This document shows positions 34,486 through 43,067 of a DNA stretch of 56,521 bases, in pieces. Source of the DNA: JBBPYR01 sp038199755. Lineage in GTDB: Bacteria; Chloroflexota; Ktedonobacteria; Ktedonobacterales; Ktedonobacteraceae. A model generated the notes under the pieces. The model ran no database searches and was not told where the DNA came from. It worked only from the letters and a program-made list of their open reading frames with translations. The stretch is from NCBI GenBank assembly GCA_038199755.1, contig JBBPYR010000039.1:1-56521 (forward strand). Reading direction: 5' to 3'. Position 1 is the first letter of the stretch. Each line of letters begins with the position of its first letter. Position numbers and translations under genes: made by a program.

Positions 34486-35687
34486 AACAGTTCGCTTAGC
34501 AAGATGACATAGTTAAACCCTGTCTTCATAGTCGCTGGTCCTGTGAGATGAATGGTAAATCCCACTTGCGGTTGTAGACTGACATAATGCAAGGCAACCG
34601 GGCCAGGATTGGAGCTAAGCATTACCTGTACAACGGATGTCGCAGTGATGTTCGTGTTCTTCACCGCATATTCACTTTGTCCGCTCTCGAATGCATCCAT
34701 GCCGGAGAGCGAACCGCGCCCAGCGACTGTGTTTCCGGCTTGCAACGATCTCTGCTCTTGTGCAGGTTTCGCTACTCTTACCTCTTCGATTTTGCCTGTT
34801 GCTCTACTGACGCCTATTTGAGCGGTCTGTCCACTCCGCGTGTGGTTGTGTACACTACTATCGAGCGGTTCACGTACCTCACGCGGGTCTGGTTTCGTGT
34901 CTACCTCTTCAATAGGCCTAGTAGCTATCATAGCAGAACGAGATGGCAGCGAAACGGCCTGCAGCCGCACCTTTGTATTCCAGCCAGCCAGTTTTTGCTT
35001 TCCTGTATCGGTCTCAGCATCAGCCATTTCAGATGACCGCACGGGTATCGCTGGCTGCCGAACAGAAGGAACGGCATCAACAACCGTTGGCTTTGGACCA
35101 CCAGTCCACTCATTAGGAGTATATGTTGGAAGCGGCGGCATCGTTGGCATTGTGTCTACACTGGGTCTGTTAGACGTTTGGGGTACTGAGGGCATACGGG
35201 GGATTGAGGGGGTTGGCGACACTGCGGGCAGCAAAGCCGTTTGTGATCTTCGTGGCTGCACTGGCTCTATTCCTTTTCCTTGCCTTACGTCTGTGCCAAC
35301 AGCTTCGTGCTGGTCAGACGAGCCAAAGACCGCAGTCAAGCGTTGTGCAATACGCTTGAACACATTCTGCCCCTGCGGAGCCTCAGTCGCATGCGGTTCT
35401 TGACTCGATGCGATAGCCTGATGCGTACCAGTGGGCGATTGTTCCGTTCTTGCGGCACCTACAACTGGAAGCACTCTTGATTGCAAGCTTAACCGTGGTG
35501 GAATCAGTGCAGTTTTCTGCGATGTATCCGGTGGCAAACCATCATCATCCCATTGATCTTGTTGTGATGAAGATGGATCTGCTAGCGTTTCCTCAACAGA
35601 AGCAGAAAGATGTTGTCGCTCTTTGTCAAGATGTTTAAGCCATAGCAGTTGATCTTGGGTATTATCAAAGTCTTCGTGCAGAGCCAT
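34482..35687 (-). CDS. Large disordered protein with conserved C-terminal beta module
   Basis: Encodes 401 residues from the ATG at 35687, which has GGGGG 5 bases upstream. Residues 1-320 are Pro/Ser/Thr/Gln-rich with acidic patches and look disordered. The last 75 residues (EYAVKNTNITATSVVQVML, PGPVALHYVSLQPQVGFTIHLTG, GFNYVILLSELF) form a compact all-beta module I have seen as a tail module in secreted or fibre-like proteins. There is no signal peptide. Tail-to-tail with the sensor kinase, overlapping by 4 bases. The function is unknown. Confidence 0.65.
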   Translation of the reverse strand: MALHEDFDNTQDQLLWLKHLDKERQHLSASVEETLADPSSSQQDQWDDDGLPPDTSQKTALIPPRLSLQSRVLPVVGAARTEQSPTGTHQAIASSQEPHATEAPQGQNVFKRIAQRLTAVFGSSDQHEAVGTDVRQGKGIEPVQPRRSQTALLPAVSPTPSIPRMPSVPQTSNRPSVDTMPTMPPLPTYTPNEWTGGPKPTVVDAVPSVRQPAIPVRSSEMADAETDTGKQKLAGWNTKVRLQAVSLPSRSAMIATRPIEEVDTKPDPREVREPLDSSVHNHTRSGQTAQIGVSRATGKIEEVRVAKPAQEQRSLQAGNTVAGRGSLSGMDAFESGQSEYAVKNTNITATSVVQVMLSSNPGPVALHYVSLQPQVGFTIHLTGPATMKTGFNYVILLSELF

Positions 35688-35894
35688 CTCTACCCCCAAT
35701 AACTTTTTTTGATATCTATAACCAGAATGCGCGATATATCATGAAATATACAGGCGTAGTATAACATACATCCAACCAGCATAAAACACAGATAGGACAT
35801 TTGGGTTTTTTCTCCGCTAGCACCGTCGAGGCAAGCACCATTCGGCAATCGCCCCAGTGAAGATAGGAATATCTGGTTGAATACACCTTAATCC

Positions 35895-35923
35895 TTGTCA
35901 GCAAACAACAAAACCGCTACAAT
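35895..35923 (+). promoter_or_regulatory. Promoter of the CoxG-like gene
   Basis: TTGTCA (35895-35900), a 17-base spacer, TACAAT (35918-35923), giving a leader of about 100 bases. The remainder of the space between 35700 and 36030 is AT-rich with no gene. Confidence 0.6.
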
Positions 35924-36030
35924 GCAATTCTGATCTATAAGAAGATCACGAAATACATGCTGTGATGTCTGTTACATACAGAATACAGGCATCATGCTAT
36001 TTTTTGCGCTAAGGAAGGACTTTTCCGAAC

Positions 36031-36465
36031 ATGAAACTGAATGGCAGACACAAATTTAAGGCAGCCAGTACCCAGGTTTACAATGCTATTTTGAACCCCG
36101 ACATACTCAAGTCTTGCATCCCCGGCTGCAACTCCGTAAAATATCTTGATAATAGCAGCATCCAGGCAAACATCACCACACCGTTCCCTGGGCTCAAAGG
36201 ACCCTATGGTGTCGTCATCAACATTCAACAAAACCAGGCACCAAACCATCTCGTGCTCCAGGTACGGCGTAAGGGTACCGGCGGCTCTATCAATGCCATC
36301 AGCCAGATCAACATTCAAGATGAGGCTGATGGTGCGCTCTTGACCTACGATGCCAATGCCGATCTCGAAGGCCCCATCGCCATGGCGAATAATCCCATCG
36401 GGCAAGGGATTACAAAAAGCTCACTTGGTGCGTTCTTCAAGAATCTCGACAAAGCCATTGTCTAA
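36031..36465 (+). CDS. CoxG-like SRPBCC protein (stand-alone paralogue)
   Basis: Encodes 144 residues of the CoxG/START fold: MKLNGRHKFKAASTQVYNAILNPDILKSCIPG, then ITTPFPGLKGPYGVVI and ALLTYDANADLEGPIA. CoxG proteins bind the CO dehydrogenase to the membrane in related bacteria; other members act on unrelated ligands. This copy is on the strand opposite the cox operon with its own promoter, and lacks the C-terminal hydrophobic anchor of full-length CoxG. A 34-base palindrome follows its stop codon. Confidence 0.8.
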   Translation: MKLNGRHKFKAASTQVYNAILNPDILKSCIPGCNSVKYLDNSSIQANITTPFPGLKGPYGVVINIQQNQAPNHLVLQVRRKGTGGSINAISQINIQDEADGALLTYDANADLEGPIAMANNPIGQGITKSSLGAFFKNLDKAIV

Positions 36466-36476
36466 TTCATAGATAT

Positions 36477-36547
36477 TGCATAGACGGTACAAGCGAGAGG
36501 ACGCATTTCACGTTGAAATGCGTCCTCTCGCTTGTACCGTCTATGCA
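36477..36547. terminator. Very long perfect palindrome between convergent genes
   Basis: Perfect 34-base arms (36477-36510, 36514-36547) with a 3-base loop CGT. It lies between the CoxG-like gene and the convergent methyltransferase at the end of the cox operon and must end both transcripts. No T run. Confidence 0.8.
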
Positions 36548-36550
36548 GGC

Positions 36551-37384
36551 TCACCTTTTTATCTCAATGATCGCACATACCTGCATATCCCCAGGTGGCA
36601 CCAACATACCATCGCGTGTTACTAACCATCCATCTAGCAACGCCCGTAGTTCGCTGCGTGTATGCTCATCATCTGACAAGATGAGCTGCTCTAGCAATTC
36701 CGTTGTTGCGTGCTCCAACGAGCTATAACGCATGCTACCACTATGAGGGAACGCAACGACCTCGACATTCGCATAGATGCCCATCTCATACAGAACATCC
36801 AAAGCTGCGATATAGCCCGGTGGCAATTGACGCTCATCACCATGAAAATGCTTCCACAGATCAGCAGTTAAGGCATCAAAATGGGTCGCCCGCAAATACA
36901 GATAACACGCACCCTGTGTGGCAGCCACGAGTTTCGCTAGAAATGGTTCGATATCGCGTATCGGGTAGAGCACATGGCTACAGAGAACAATGTCACCGAC
37001 CAGATCAGCGGGAGCGTCCTGCCATGTCGTTTGCAGCAGTGAAATGTTGGTCAAACCCTGTTGCGTTGCCTCTTGACGGAGATAATTCAACATCGAAGTA
37101 TTCGGCTCGACAGCAGTCACCTGTTTGGCTTGTGGCGCGAGTGCCAGCGCAAAACGTCCTGTACCTGCGCCAACATCAAGCACGCTCGTGTGTGGTGTCA
37201 CCTGAGAAAGGACTCTGAGCAAAAAGGGATCATTGCTGACAGTATCCTTCGTGGAACCATAGAAGTTACGTGCGCGGCGATCCCAAAAGTCTGCACTCGT
37301 GCGACCCAATTCTGCATAGGCAGCATCCATTTGCCGCGCACGCGCATCAAGTATTTCATGCCACCGCTCAACAGCACTCTGCAT
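36551..37384 (-). CDS. Class I SAM methyltransferase at the end of the cox operon
   Basis: Encodes 277 residues. SAM motif I is VLDVGAGTGRFALALA, motif II VTAVEPNTSMLNYL, and motif IV GDIVLCSHVLYPIRD. The N-terminal helix DARARQMDAAYAELGRTSADFWDRRA is typical of small-molecule enzymes. It starts 39 bases after coxG on the same strand and is the last gene of the cox set. A link to cofactor modification or to CO metabolism is inference. No clear ribosome binding site. Confidence 0.82.
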   Translation of the reverse strand: MQSAVERWHEILDARARQMDAAYAELGRTSADFWDRRARNFYGSTKDTVSNDPFLLRVLSQVTPHTSVLDVGAGTGRFALALAPQAKQVTAVEPNTSMLNYLRQEATQQGLTNISLLQTTWQDAPADLVGDIVLCSHVLYPIRDIEPFLAKLVAATQGACYLYLRATHFDALTADLWKHFHGDERQLPPGYIAALDVLYEMGIYANVEVVAFPHSGSMRYSSLEHATTELLEQLILSDDEHTRSELRALLDGWLVTRDGMLVPPGDMQVCAIIEIKR

Positions 37385-37422
37385 AACGATGAACGACTCA
37401 CTTTCGCGCTAGTGTTTCAGCC

Positions 37423-37866
37423 TTAAGGCGCCTGTAAATTCGTTTTGAGGCAATCAAAGAACTGACCTGTGAGCTTTTCTGCCGTGCTACTCATCAAGCG
37501 TGCGCCAACGCTCGCAAGTGTACCACTTACCACCACGTGAGCCTGCCAATCCATTTGCGTGCCAGCATCCTCAGTAGAGGTAAGGTTCATCGCCCCCGAC
37601 ATTTCTACCGCCGTGCCAGGAGCTTTGCCACGTGCCTTGACGACCATGCGGCTCGGCTCTTCCATCTCTGGCCGCGTCACATCTAAGTTAAACTTTGCCT
37701 TGACAGGACCAACACCAACCGAAATAATCGCTTTCCAATGCTCATCCCCTAACTCTTCCAGACTCTGAAAACCGGGGGCACAGGTAGCAACCTTAGTTAC
37801 ATCTAAAAGATAGATCCACACCTTCTCTATGGGAACGCTAATGGTTTGAGTACCTGAAAATTCCAT
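37423..37866 (-). CDS. coxG: CO dehydrogenase subunit G
   Basis: Encodes 147 residues. SRPBCC fold: MEFSGTQTISVPIEKVWIYLLDVTKVATCAPGFQ, WKAIISVGVGPVKAKFNLDV, TQMDWQAHVVVSGTLASVGARLMSS. In other CO oxidisers CoxG recruits CO dehydrogenase to the membrane. No C-terminal hydrophobic tail is seen, so membrane binding would need a partner. AAGGGAAG precedes the ATG. It follows the XdhC-YHS gene by 205 bases. Confidence 0.9.
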   Translation of the reverse strand: MEFSGTQTISVPIEKVWIYLLDVTKVATCAPGFQSLEELGDEHWKAIISVGVGPVKAKFNLDVTRPEMEEPSRMVVKARGKAPGTAVEMSGAMNLTSTEDAGTQMDWQAHVVVSGTLASVGARLMSSTAEKLTGQFFDCLKTNLQAP

Positions 37867-38071
37867 CTAAACACTTCCCTTTCGTTCTCGACAAAATATT
37901 CTCATAATATGCTGTACGAAACAACCGTTTGTGGATGAGGCAGCTCAAACAAAACGTTTCCTGCACTGACTCGTCCGTTGTCGAGGCGTCGCTGCTTTAT
38001 TATCATATCACAAAAAGAGGCAAAAATAACACAGCATGCTTGCTTTATATTTTACCTCTCAGATACTCAAG

Positions 38072-39028
38072 CTATTTTTGATTACTCACAAAGTATTCCT
38101 GCGGACTGCGCTCAAACAGACGCTTGCACGCGGGGCAGCAGAAATAAAAATCTCGTCCATCATAGCTCGTGCGATGCCGCGCCGTGGCAATTTCCACATC
38201 CATGCCACAGACAGGATCAACAGCCTTTTCACGCGCCACCTCATGGCTTGTCACGACTTCTTCCGCCACAGGGATTGCAGCGGGTTCACTCGCACTGACC
38301 CCACGTCTGCGGACCTGCACCAGTTCAGCTAGAATGCTGGCCGCTATTTCTTCCGGCGTCTGTGCCCCGATATCGAGGCCAGCGGGAGCATGCAAACGAG
38401 CAATCTGCGCCTCGGACAAGCCCGATCCACGCAGATACTCACGGCAAACGGCGACACGGCGGTGACTCCCTACCATACCAACATAAGCGGCGGAACTGCG
38501 TAGTGCCATCTCGAGCGCATCCTCATCATATTGGCCGTGTGTCGCCACCAGGATTGAGCTTCGTTCATTGACCGAAACCTGGTTCAGGTCCGCATATGGC
38601 ACATGTGATACCTCAAAATGGAGGACGGACGCAAGCTGACTCAGTGCGCTAATCACAGGTGAATCACCAATGAGCAACAATTGGGGTGCGGGAAGATGTG
38701 GCTCGATATAGATATCCAGCACACCACCGCTCGTGCAGGTCATGGGAAAAATACGCACATTCTCGCGTTGAATGCCCATATCCGAGGCACCCAGGCGCAA
38801 CAGATAGGGCTCGCCACCCTCTCGCAGGACACGCTGTGCCTCGCGAATCACCACAGGCTGAGCACAACTGCCTCCAACCCATCCTGTTATCTGTCCATCT
38901 TCTTGTACAATTGCTTGCGCACCGGGTTTCGCAGATGTTGGTCGTTCACACCATATGACCGTCGCCAACACAAACGGTTTACCTGCCTGTGTGAGTTGCT
39001 GAGCAAGATCAAGTAATGTCGGTAGCAT
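38072..39028 (-). CDS. XdhC/CoxI-family maturation protein fused to a YHS domain
   Basis: Encodes 318 residues from the ATG at 39028, with AGGAGG 6 bases upstream. Residues about 1-110 are the XdhC N-domain (FVLATVIWCERPTSAKPGAQAIV, GWVGGSCAQPVVIREA, CTSGGVLDIYIEP). Residues about 115-265 are the Rossmann-like C-domain (LLIGDSPVISALSQLA, ILVATHGQYDEDAL, YVGMVGSHRR, DIGAQTPEEIAASILAEL). XdhC proteins hold the molybdenum cofactor, help sulphurate it and load it into the large subunit. The last 50 residues are an extra YHS domain, DPVCGMDVE...YFCCPACKRLFE, a predicted metal (copper or zinc) site. This fusion is the odd feature. Confidence 0.9.
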   Translation of the reverse strand: MLPTLLDLAQQLTQAGKPFVLATVIWCERPTSAKPGAQAIVQEDGQITGWVGGSCAQPVVIREAQRVLREGGEPYLLRLGASDMGIQRENVRIFPMTCTSGGVLDIYIEPHLPAPQLLLIGDSPVISALSQLASVLHFEVSHVPYADLNQVSVNERSSILVATHGQYDEDALEMALRSSAAYVGMVGSHRRVAVCREYLRGSGLSEAQIARLHAPAGLDIGAQTPEEIAASILAELVQVRRRGVSASEPAAIPVAEEVVTSHEVAREKAVDPVCGMDVEIATARHRTSYDGRDFYFCCPACKRLFERSPQEYFVSNQK

Positions 39029-39055
39029 GGTATCCTCCTCCAAAAGAGCATCCCA

Positions 39056-39096
39056 AGACGCTGTGCTCACCGTGGAACTTGGTGAGCACAGCGTCT
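39056..39096. terminator. Hairpin inside the cox operon
   Basis: Perfect 16-base arms (39056-39071, 39081-39096), 9-base loop, between coxL and the XdhC-YHS gene. No T run, so it may be a weak terminator or an RNA-stability hairpin protecting coxMSL. Confidence 0.6.
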
Positions 39097-39106
39097 CAGA
39101 ATTGAG

Positions 39107-41476
39107 CTAGACGTTGGTTGCGAGGCCCTTCTCGTTGAGGACGTTCCAGACCTTCCAGGGAGTGAGCGGTATATCGATATGGCGCACACCGACATGTGCC
39201 AACGCGTCAACGACGGCATTGACAATTGCCTGTGGAGCTCCGACAGTGGGCGATTCGCCAACTCCCTTCGCACCGATGGGGTGATGCGGTGAAGGGGTAA
39301 CGGTTCTGTCAGTTTCCCAATGTGGGGTTTCCATCGATGTCGGAATGAGATAATCCTGGAAATTACCTCCCTGAATATTGCCATCATCGTCGTATGACAG
39401 CTCTTCGTACAGCGCGGGTGCTAACCCTTGCGTCAGCCCACCGTGTATCTGTCCCTCGACGATCATTGGATTGATGATCGTACCACAATCATCGACCGCC
39501 ATGAAGCGACGAATATTGACCTGTCCCGTACCACGATCAAGATCGACGACACAGATATACGCGCCAAACGGATACGTCAGATTAGGTGGATCGTAATAGT
39601 TGACCGCCTCTAGACCCGGCTCCAGGTAGGGTGGGCAATTCGTGTATGCCGCGAATGCCAGCTCCTGAATTGTTTTGCCTTTGCCTGGAGCACCTTTGAC
39701 AAAGAAGCGGCCAGGCTCCCATTCAAGGTCCTCTTCGCCAACTTCAAGCAGGTAAGCGGCAATCTTCTTGGCCTTGTCACGCACTTTACGCGCTGCCAGT
39801 GCGGTCGCGGCACCCGCGACAGGCGTGCTACGACTGGCATAGGTTCCCAACCCATAAGGTGCTGTATCGGTATCGCCATGCTCCACGTCAATATCGTCAG
39901 GCGACATCCCCAGTTCGGCAGCGATAATCTGGGCAAAGGTTGTTTCGTGTCCCTGTCCCTGTGTCTGCGCGCCAATTCGTGCAAGAGCCTTGCCCGTAGG
40001 ATGGACGCGTATCTCACAACTATCGAACATCTGGATGCCTGCAATATCAAAGTGCTTGCCAGGACCAGCACCGACGATTTCGGTGAAGGTTGAGATGCCA
40101 ATACCCATCAATTCGCCACGGGCACGCTTTTCCAGCTGCTCTCGTCGCAAACCTTCATAATCGACGTTCTTCATCGCCAAACGCAGCGAACCCTCATAGT
40201 TGCCACTATCAAAGGTCCAGTCAAGCGCGGAGCGATAGGGGAACTCATCCGGCTGAATGAAGTTTTGCAGGCGCAAATCTGCTGGGTCTTTGCCGAGATC
40301 ATGGGCCAGCGTATCCATCATGCGCTCAATCAGGTACGAGGCCTCGGTCACACGGAACGAGCAGCGGTAGGCAATGCCCCCTGGTGCCTTGTTGGTATGG
40401 ACCGCATCGACTTCCACAAAGGCATGCTTGAAATCGTAAGAGCCTGTACAGATATGGAACAAACCCGCCGGAAATTTGGTTGGTTGGGCAGCCGCATCAA
40501 AGGCACCGTGATCTGCCAGTGTATACACACGCAACGCATTCACCGTGCCATCTTTATCTGCCGCGATTTCCGCGTGTATATGATAATCGCGTGCAAAGCC
40601 GGTGCTACCAATATTTTCGGTGCGGTCTTCAATCCATTTGACGGGCTTGCCCGTAGTGATTGAGGCCACAACCGCACACACATAGCCGGGATAGATCGGC
40701 ACTTTATTGCCGAAGCCACCACCAATATCAGGCGAGATGATACGGATACGGTGTTCGGGCAGCCCTGCCACAATCGCGAAGAGTGTGCGATGGGCGTGTG
40801 GTGCTTGCGAGGTCATCCACACCGTCAACTTCCCAGTCGCCTTGTGGAAATCTGCCACGCAGCCACAGGTTTCGATTGGCGCGGGATGGATGCGCGGTAT
40901 ATACATATCCTGCTTGACGACAACGCCGCTGGCCGCTGCCTCGTCAAAAGCCGCATTAGTTCCTGTCTTATCACCTGTTTCCCAGTGATAAATCTGGTTG
41001 GTGGGCTGTTTTTCTTTTTTGTCGGGGCGTAGCAAAGGCGCATCGGCGTCCAATGCCTTCTTGGGGTCGACTAGTACCTTTAGCGGTTCGTAGTCCACAT
41101 CCACCGCTGCCGCGCCGTCTGCGGCGGCATAGCGACTTGTAGCCACGACGAAGGCCACTTCTTGCATCTGATAGAGCACACGATCCACCGCCAGCACTGC
41201 TTCCATATCAGCAGAGAGGGTGGGCATCCAGGCCAATCCCGCCTTCTCCAGGTCTTTTCCAGTGATGACTGCGACCACTCCCGGCACCTTCATAGCCGCA
41301 CTGATGTCGATGTTTTTGATCAGCGCATGTGCATAGGGACTGCGTACAATGTCACCAAATAGCATTCCCGTTAACTGCACATCATCGACATAGTTGCCCT
41401 GGCCGCGTATAAAACGGGCATCTTCCTTGCGCTTGTACGGTTCGCCCAAACCATGCTTAAATACTTCAGTTGCCAT
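39107..41476 (-). CDS. coxL: Form I aerobic CO dehydrogenase large subunit
   Basis: Encodes 789 residues from the ATG at 41476, with GGGGGAGG upstream. It holds the Mo-Cu centre that oxidises CO to CO2. AYRCSFR at residues 369-375 (Cys372, codons at 40372-40352) is the form I signature; form II enzymes read AYRGAGR. Other cofactor regions: PDIGGGFGNK, GAQTQGQGHETTFAQIIA, GVGESPTVGAPQAIVNAV with the catalytic Glu near the end. It starts 1 base after the coxS stop. The set coxM-coxS-coxL is the classical order. Electrons pass through coxS and coxM to the respiratory chain. Confidence 0.97.
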   Translation of the reverse strand: MATEVFKHGLGEPYKRKEDARFIRGQGNYVDDVQLTGMLFGDIVRSPYAHALIKNIDISAAMKVPGVVAVITGKDLEKAGLAWMPTLSADMEAVLAVDRVLYQMQEVAFVVATSRYAAADGAAAVDVDYEPLKVLVDPKKALDADAPLLRPDKKEKQPTNQIYHWETGDKTGTNAAFDEAAASGVVVKQDMYIPRIHPAPIETCGCVADFHKATGKLTVWMTSQAPHAHRTLFAIVAGLPEHRIRIISPDIGGGFGNKVPIYPGYVCAVVASITTGKPVKWIEDRTENIGSTGFARDYHIHAEIAADKDGTVNALRVYTLADHGAFDAAAQPTKFPAGLFHICTGSYDFKHAFVEVDAVHTNKAPGGIAYRCSFRVTEASYLIERMMDTLAHDLGKDPADLRLQNFIQPDEFPYRSALDWTFDSGNYEGSLRLAMKNVDYEGLRREQLEKRARGELMGIGISTFTEIVGAGPGKHFDIAGIQMFDSCEIRVHPTGKALARIGAQTQGQGHETTFAQIIAAELGMSPDDIDVEHGDTDTAPYGLGTYASRSTPVAGAATALAARKVRDKAKKIAAYLLEVGEEDLEWEPGRFFVKGAPGKGKTIQELAFAAYTNCPPYLEPGLEAVNYYDPPNLTYPFGAYICVVDLDRGTGQVNIRRFMAVDDCGTIINPMIVEGQIHGGLTQGLAPALYEELSYDDDGNIQGGNFQDYLIPTSMETPHWETDRTVTPSPHHPIGAKGVGESPTVGAPQAIVNAVVDALAHVGVRHIDIPLTPWKVWNVLNEKGLATNV

Positions 41477-41477
41477 T

Positions 41478-41990
41478 TTATTCGCCTCCCCCAACGGCAC
41501 TCGTTGGCTGTTCCTCAGCCACTTGCATCTTTTGTGCCGCGTATTGTATAGCTTTCACGATGTTGACATAGCCGGTACATCGACAAAGATTGCCTGATAT
41601 ACCCACCCGAATCTCATGCTCACTTGGGTTGGGATTGCGTGCTAACAAGGCAACACTGGTCATCATCATGCCAGGGGTGCAGTAGCCACATTGCAATGCG
41701 TGCTCTTCATGAAAACCCTCTTGCAGAGCATGCAGCTTACCGGCTTGCTCCAGGCCCTCGACCGTCATAAGTTCGCGTCCGTTGGCCTGTACTGCAAACA
41801 TGGTGCAGGATTTCGTGGCTTTGCCATCAACAATAATCGTGCATGCTCCGCACGAGGTGGTATCACATCCAATATGTGTGCCCGTTAGATGCAGCCCATC
41901 ACGTATCCAATGGACGAGCAATGTACGAGAATCTACATCGTCTTCATAGACGGTACCGTTGATGGTGACACTAATATGGTGCTTGCTCAC
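41478..41990 (-). CDS. coxS: CO dehydrogenase small (iron-sulphur) subunit
   Basis: Encodes 170 residues with a GTG start (GGGGGAG 8 bases upstream). It carries two [2Fe-2S] clusters. The plant-ferredoxin type has Cys in GCDTTSCGACTIIV and KSC; the second, all-helical cluster has Cys in QCGYCTPGMMM and LCRCTGYVNIV. It relays electrons from the molybdenum site in CoxL to FAD in CoxM. Its ribosome binding site overlaps the coxM stop, and its stop abuts the coxL start, so all three are coupled. Confidence 0.96.
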   Translation of the reverse strand: MSKHHISVTINGTVYEDDVDSRTLLVHWIRDGLHLTGTHIGCDTTSCGACTIIVDGKATKSCTMFAVQANGRELMTVEGLEQAGKLHALQEGFHEEHALQCGYCTPGMMMTSVALLARNPNPSEHEIRVGISGNLCRCTGYVNIVKAIQYAAQKMQVAEEQPTSAVGGGE

Positions 41991-42005
41991 TGTATTGCTC
42001 CCCCG

Positions 42006-42875
42006 TTACTTTACTCTCTCACGCGCCGTGTGTAACGCCCGCACACACAATGTACGAACCATCGCCCGCTTATATGCTACTGGTCCACGGGAATCGGCAA
42101 TGGGTTGCGCCGCGGCTGCCGCCACGACTGCGGCCTGTTCCATAAGTACATCATCGAGTACGTTTCCAAGCAACAACTGTTCAGCCGCTGTCGCTTTGAT
42201 GGGGTGCGAACCAACATTCGTCAGACCAATGCCAGCACGTGTTACCCGACCATCCTCATCAAGCGTCACACAAGCAGCCACGCCTGCAATTGCGTAGTCG
42301 CCTACTTTGCGCTCAAGCTTAACGTACGCACTACCGCTACCCGCTACTGGGGCAGGCACGCGAATCTCGATCAGTATTTCGTTTGGCTGTAACGTTGTCT
42401 CAAACGCCGAGTCGGTAAAAAACTCTTCAATCGGAATCACCCGTTTGCCATTTGGTCCACTTACCACCACGCTGGCACCGAGAGCAAGCATGGTCGCTGG
42501 ATGATCGTTGGCAGGGTCAGCATGAGCAATATTGCCACCCACCGTTGCCCAGTTGCGTACCACAGGGTCCGCAACGCTCATAGCGGTATCATAGAGGATG
42601 GGATAGCGGTTGCGTATCAGGGGCGAGGTATCTAGCTCTACCTCGCGTGTTAACGCACCGATGTGGAGCACACCGTCCGTCTCCTGAATATACTCCAGGT
42701 CCGCGATCCGGTTAATATCAATTAATACCGAAGGGCTTGCAAGACGAAAGCGTAAAATAGGGATGAGACTATGACCACCGGCAAGAATCTTGGCTTCATC
42801 GCCGTGCCGTTCTAGTAGTGCGACAGCCTCTGCGACACTGTTCGCCACTACATAATCAAAAGATCCAGGAATCAA
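42006..42875 (-). CDS. coxM: CO dehydrogenase medium (FAD) subunit
   Basis: Encodes 289 residues from the TTG at 42875. I prefer it because GGAGGT lies 7 bases upstream and the protein then starts IPGSFDYVVA, as CoxM proteins do; an upstream ATG would add 21 unrelated residues. FAD loops are ILAGGHSLIPILRFRLASP and TVGGNIAHADPANDHPATML. It takes electrons from CoxS and delivers them to the quinone pool. Gene order M-S-L with tight coupling. Promoter and repeat sites are described separately. Confidence 0.94.
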   Translation of the reverse strand: MIPGSFDYVVANSVAEAVALLERHGDEAKILAGGHSLIPILRFRLASPSVLIDINRIADLEYIQETDGVLHIGALTREVELDTSPLIRNRYPILYDTAMSVADPVVRNWATVGGNIAHADPANDHPATMLALGASVVVSGPNGKRVIPIEEFFTDSAFETTLQPNEILIEIRVPAPVAGSGSAYVKLERKVGDYAIAGVAACVTLDEDGRVTRAGIGLTNVGSHPIKATAAEQLLLGNVLDDVLMEQAAVVAAAAAQPIADSRGPVAYKRAMVRTLCVRALHTARERVK

Positions 42876-42956
42876 TTTGTCACCTCCGACATCCAGTAGT
42901 ATGCATTTCTTTGTGCATCTAAGATAAAGATGTTGCACCGATAGGGAGGGGTGATT

Positions 42957-43054
42957 GGGCAGAGTGTGCAGAACTCTGCCCTTATAAGTATATCCTCAGA
43001 CAATGGAGAAACAATACCTACAAATGGGGGGATTTTGTACCTACAAAAGGAGGG
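42957..43054 (-). promoter_or_regulatory. cox promoter with direct repeats and 5' hairpin
   Basis: Minus strand: -35 TTGTTT (43014-43009), 16-base spacer, -10 TATACT (42992-42987). Two direct repeats read TACCTACAAATGGGGG (43015-43030) and TACCTACAAAAGGAGGG (43038-43054) on the plus strand, 23 bases apart, the nearer touching the -35 box. Two helical turns apart and abutting the -35 is the layout of an activator site. A hairpin (gggcagagt, 42957-42965, with 42973-42981) forms at the 5' end of the mRNA. The NarL-type regulator gene ends just upstream at 43068. Confidence 0.6.
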
Positions 43055-43067
43055 AAAAAGCTGGATT

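Noticed and set aside
34840..35403. 187-codon ORF opposite the disordered protein
   Set aside because: Shadow of a low-complexity coding region. The minus frame has a start, ribosome binding site and a folded C-terminus.
36477..36547. Possible CRISPR or insertion-sequence end from the long palindrome
   Set aside because: Only one copy, no spacers, no transposase and no target duplication seen.
39610..40101. 163-codon ORF within coxL
   Set aside because: Other-frame shadow inside a highly conserved gene.
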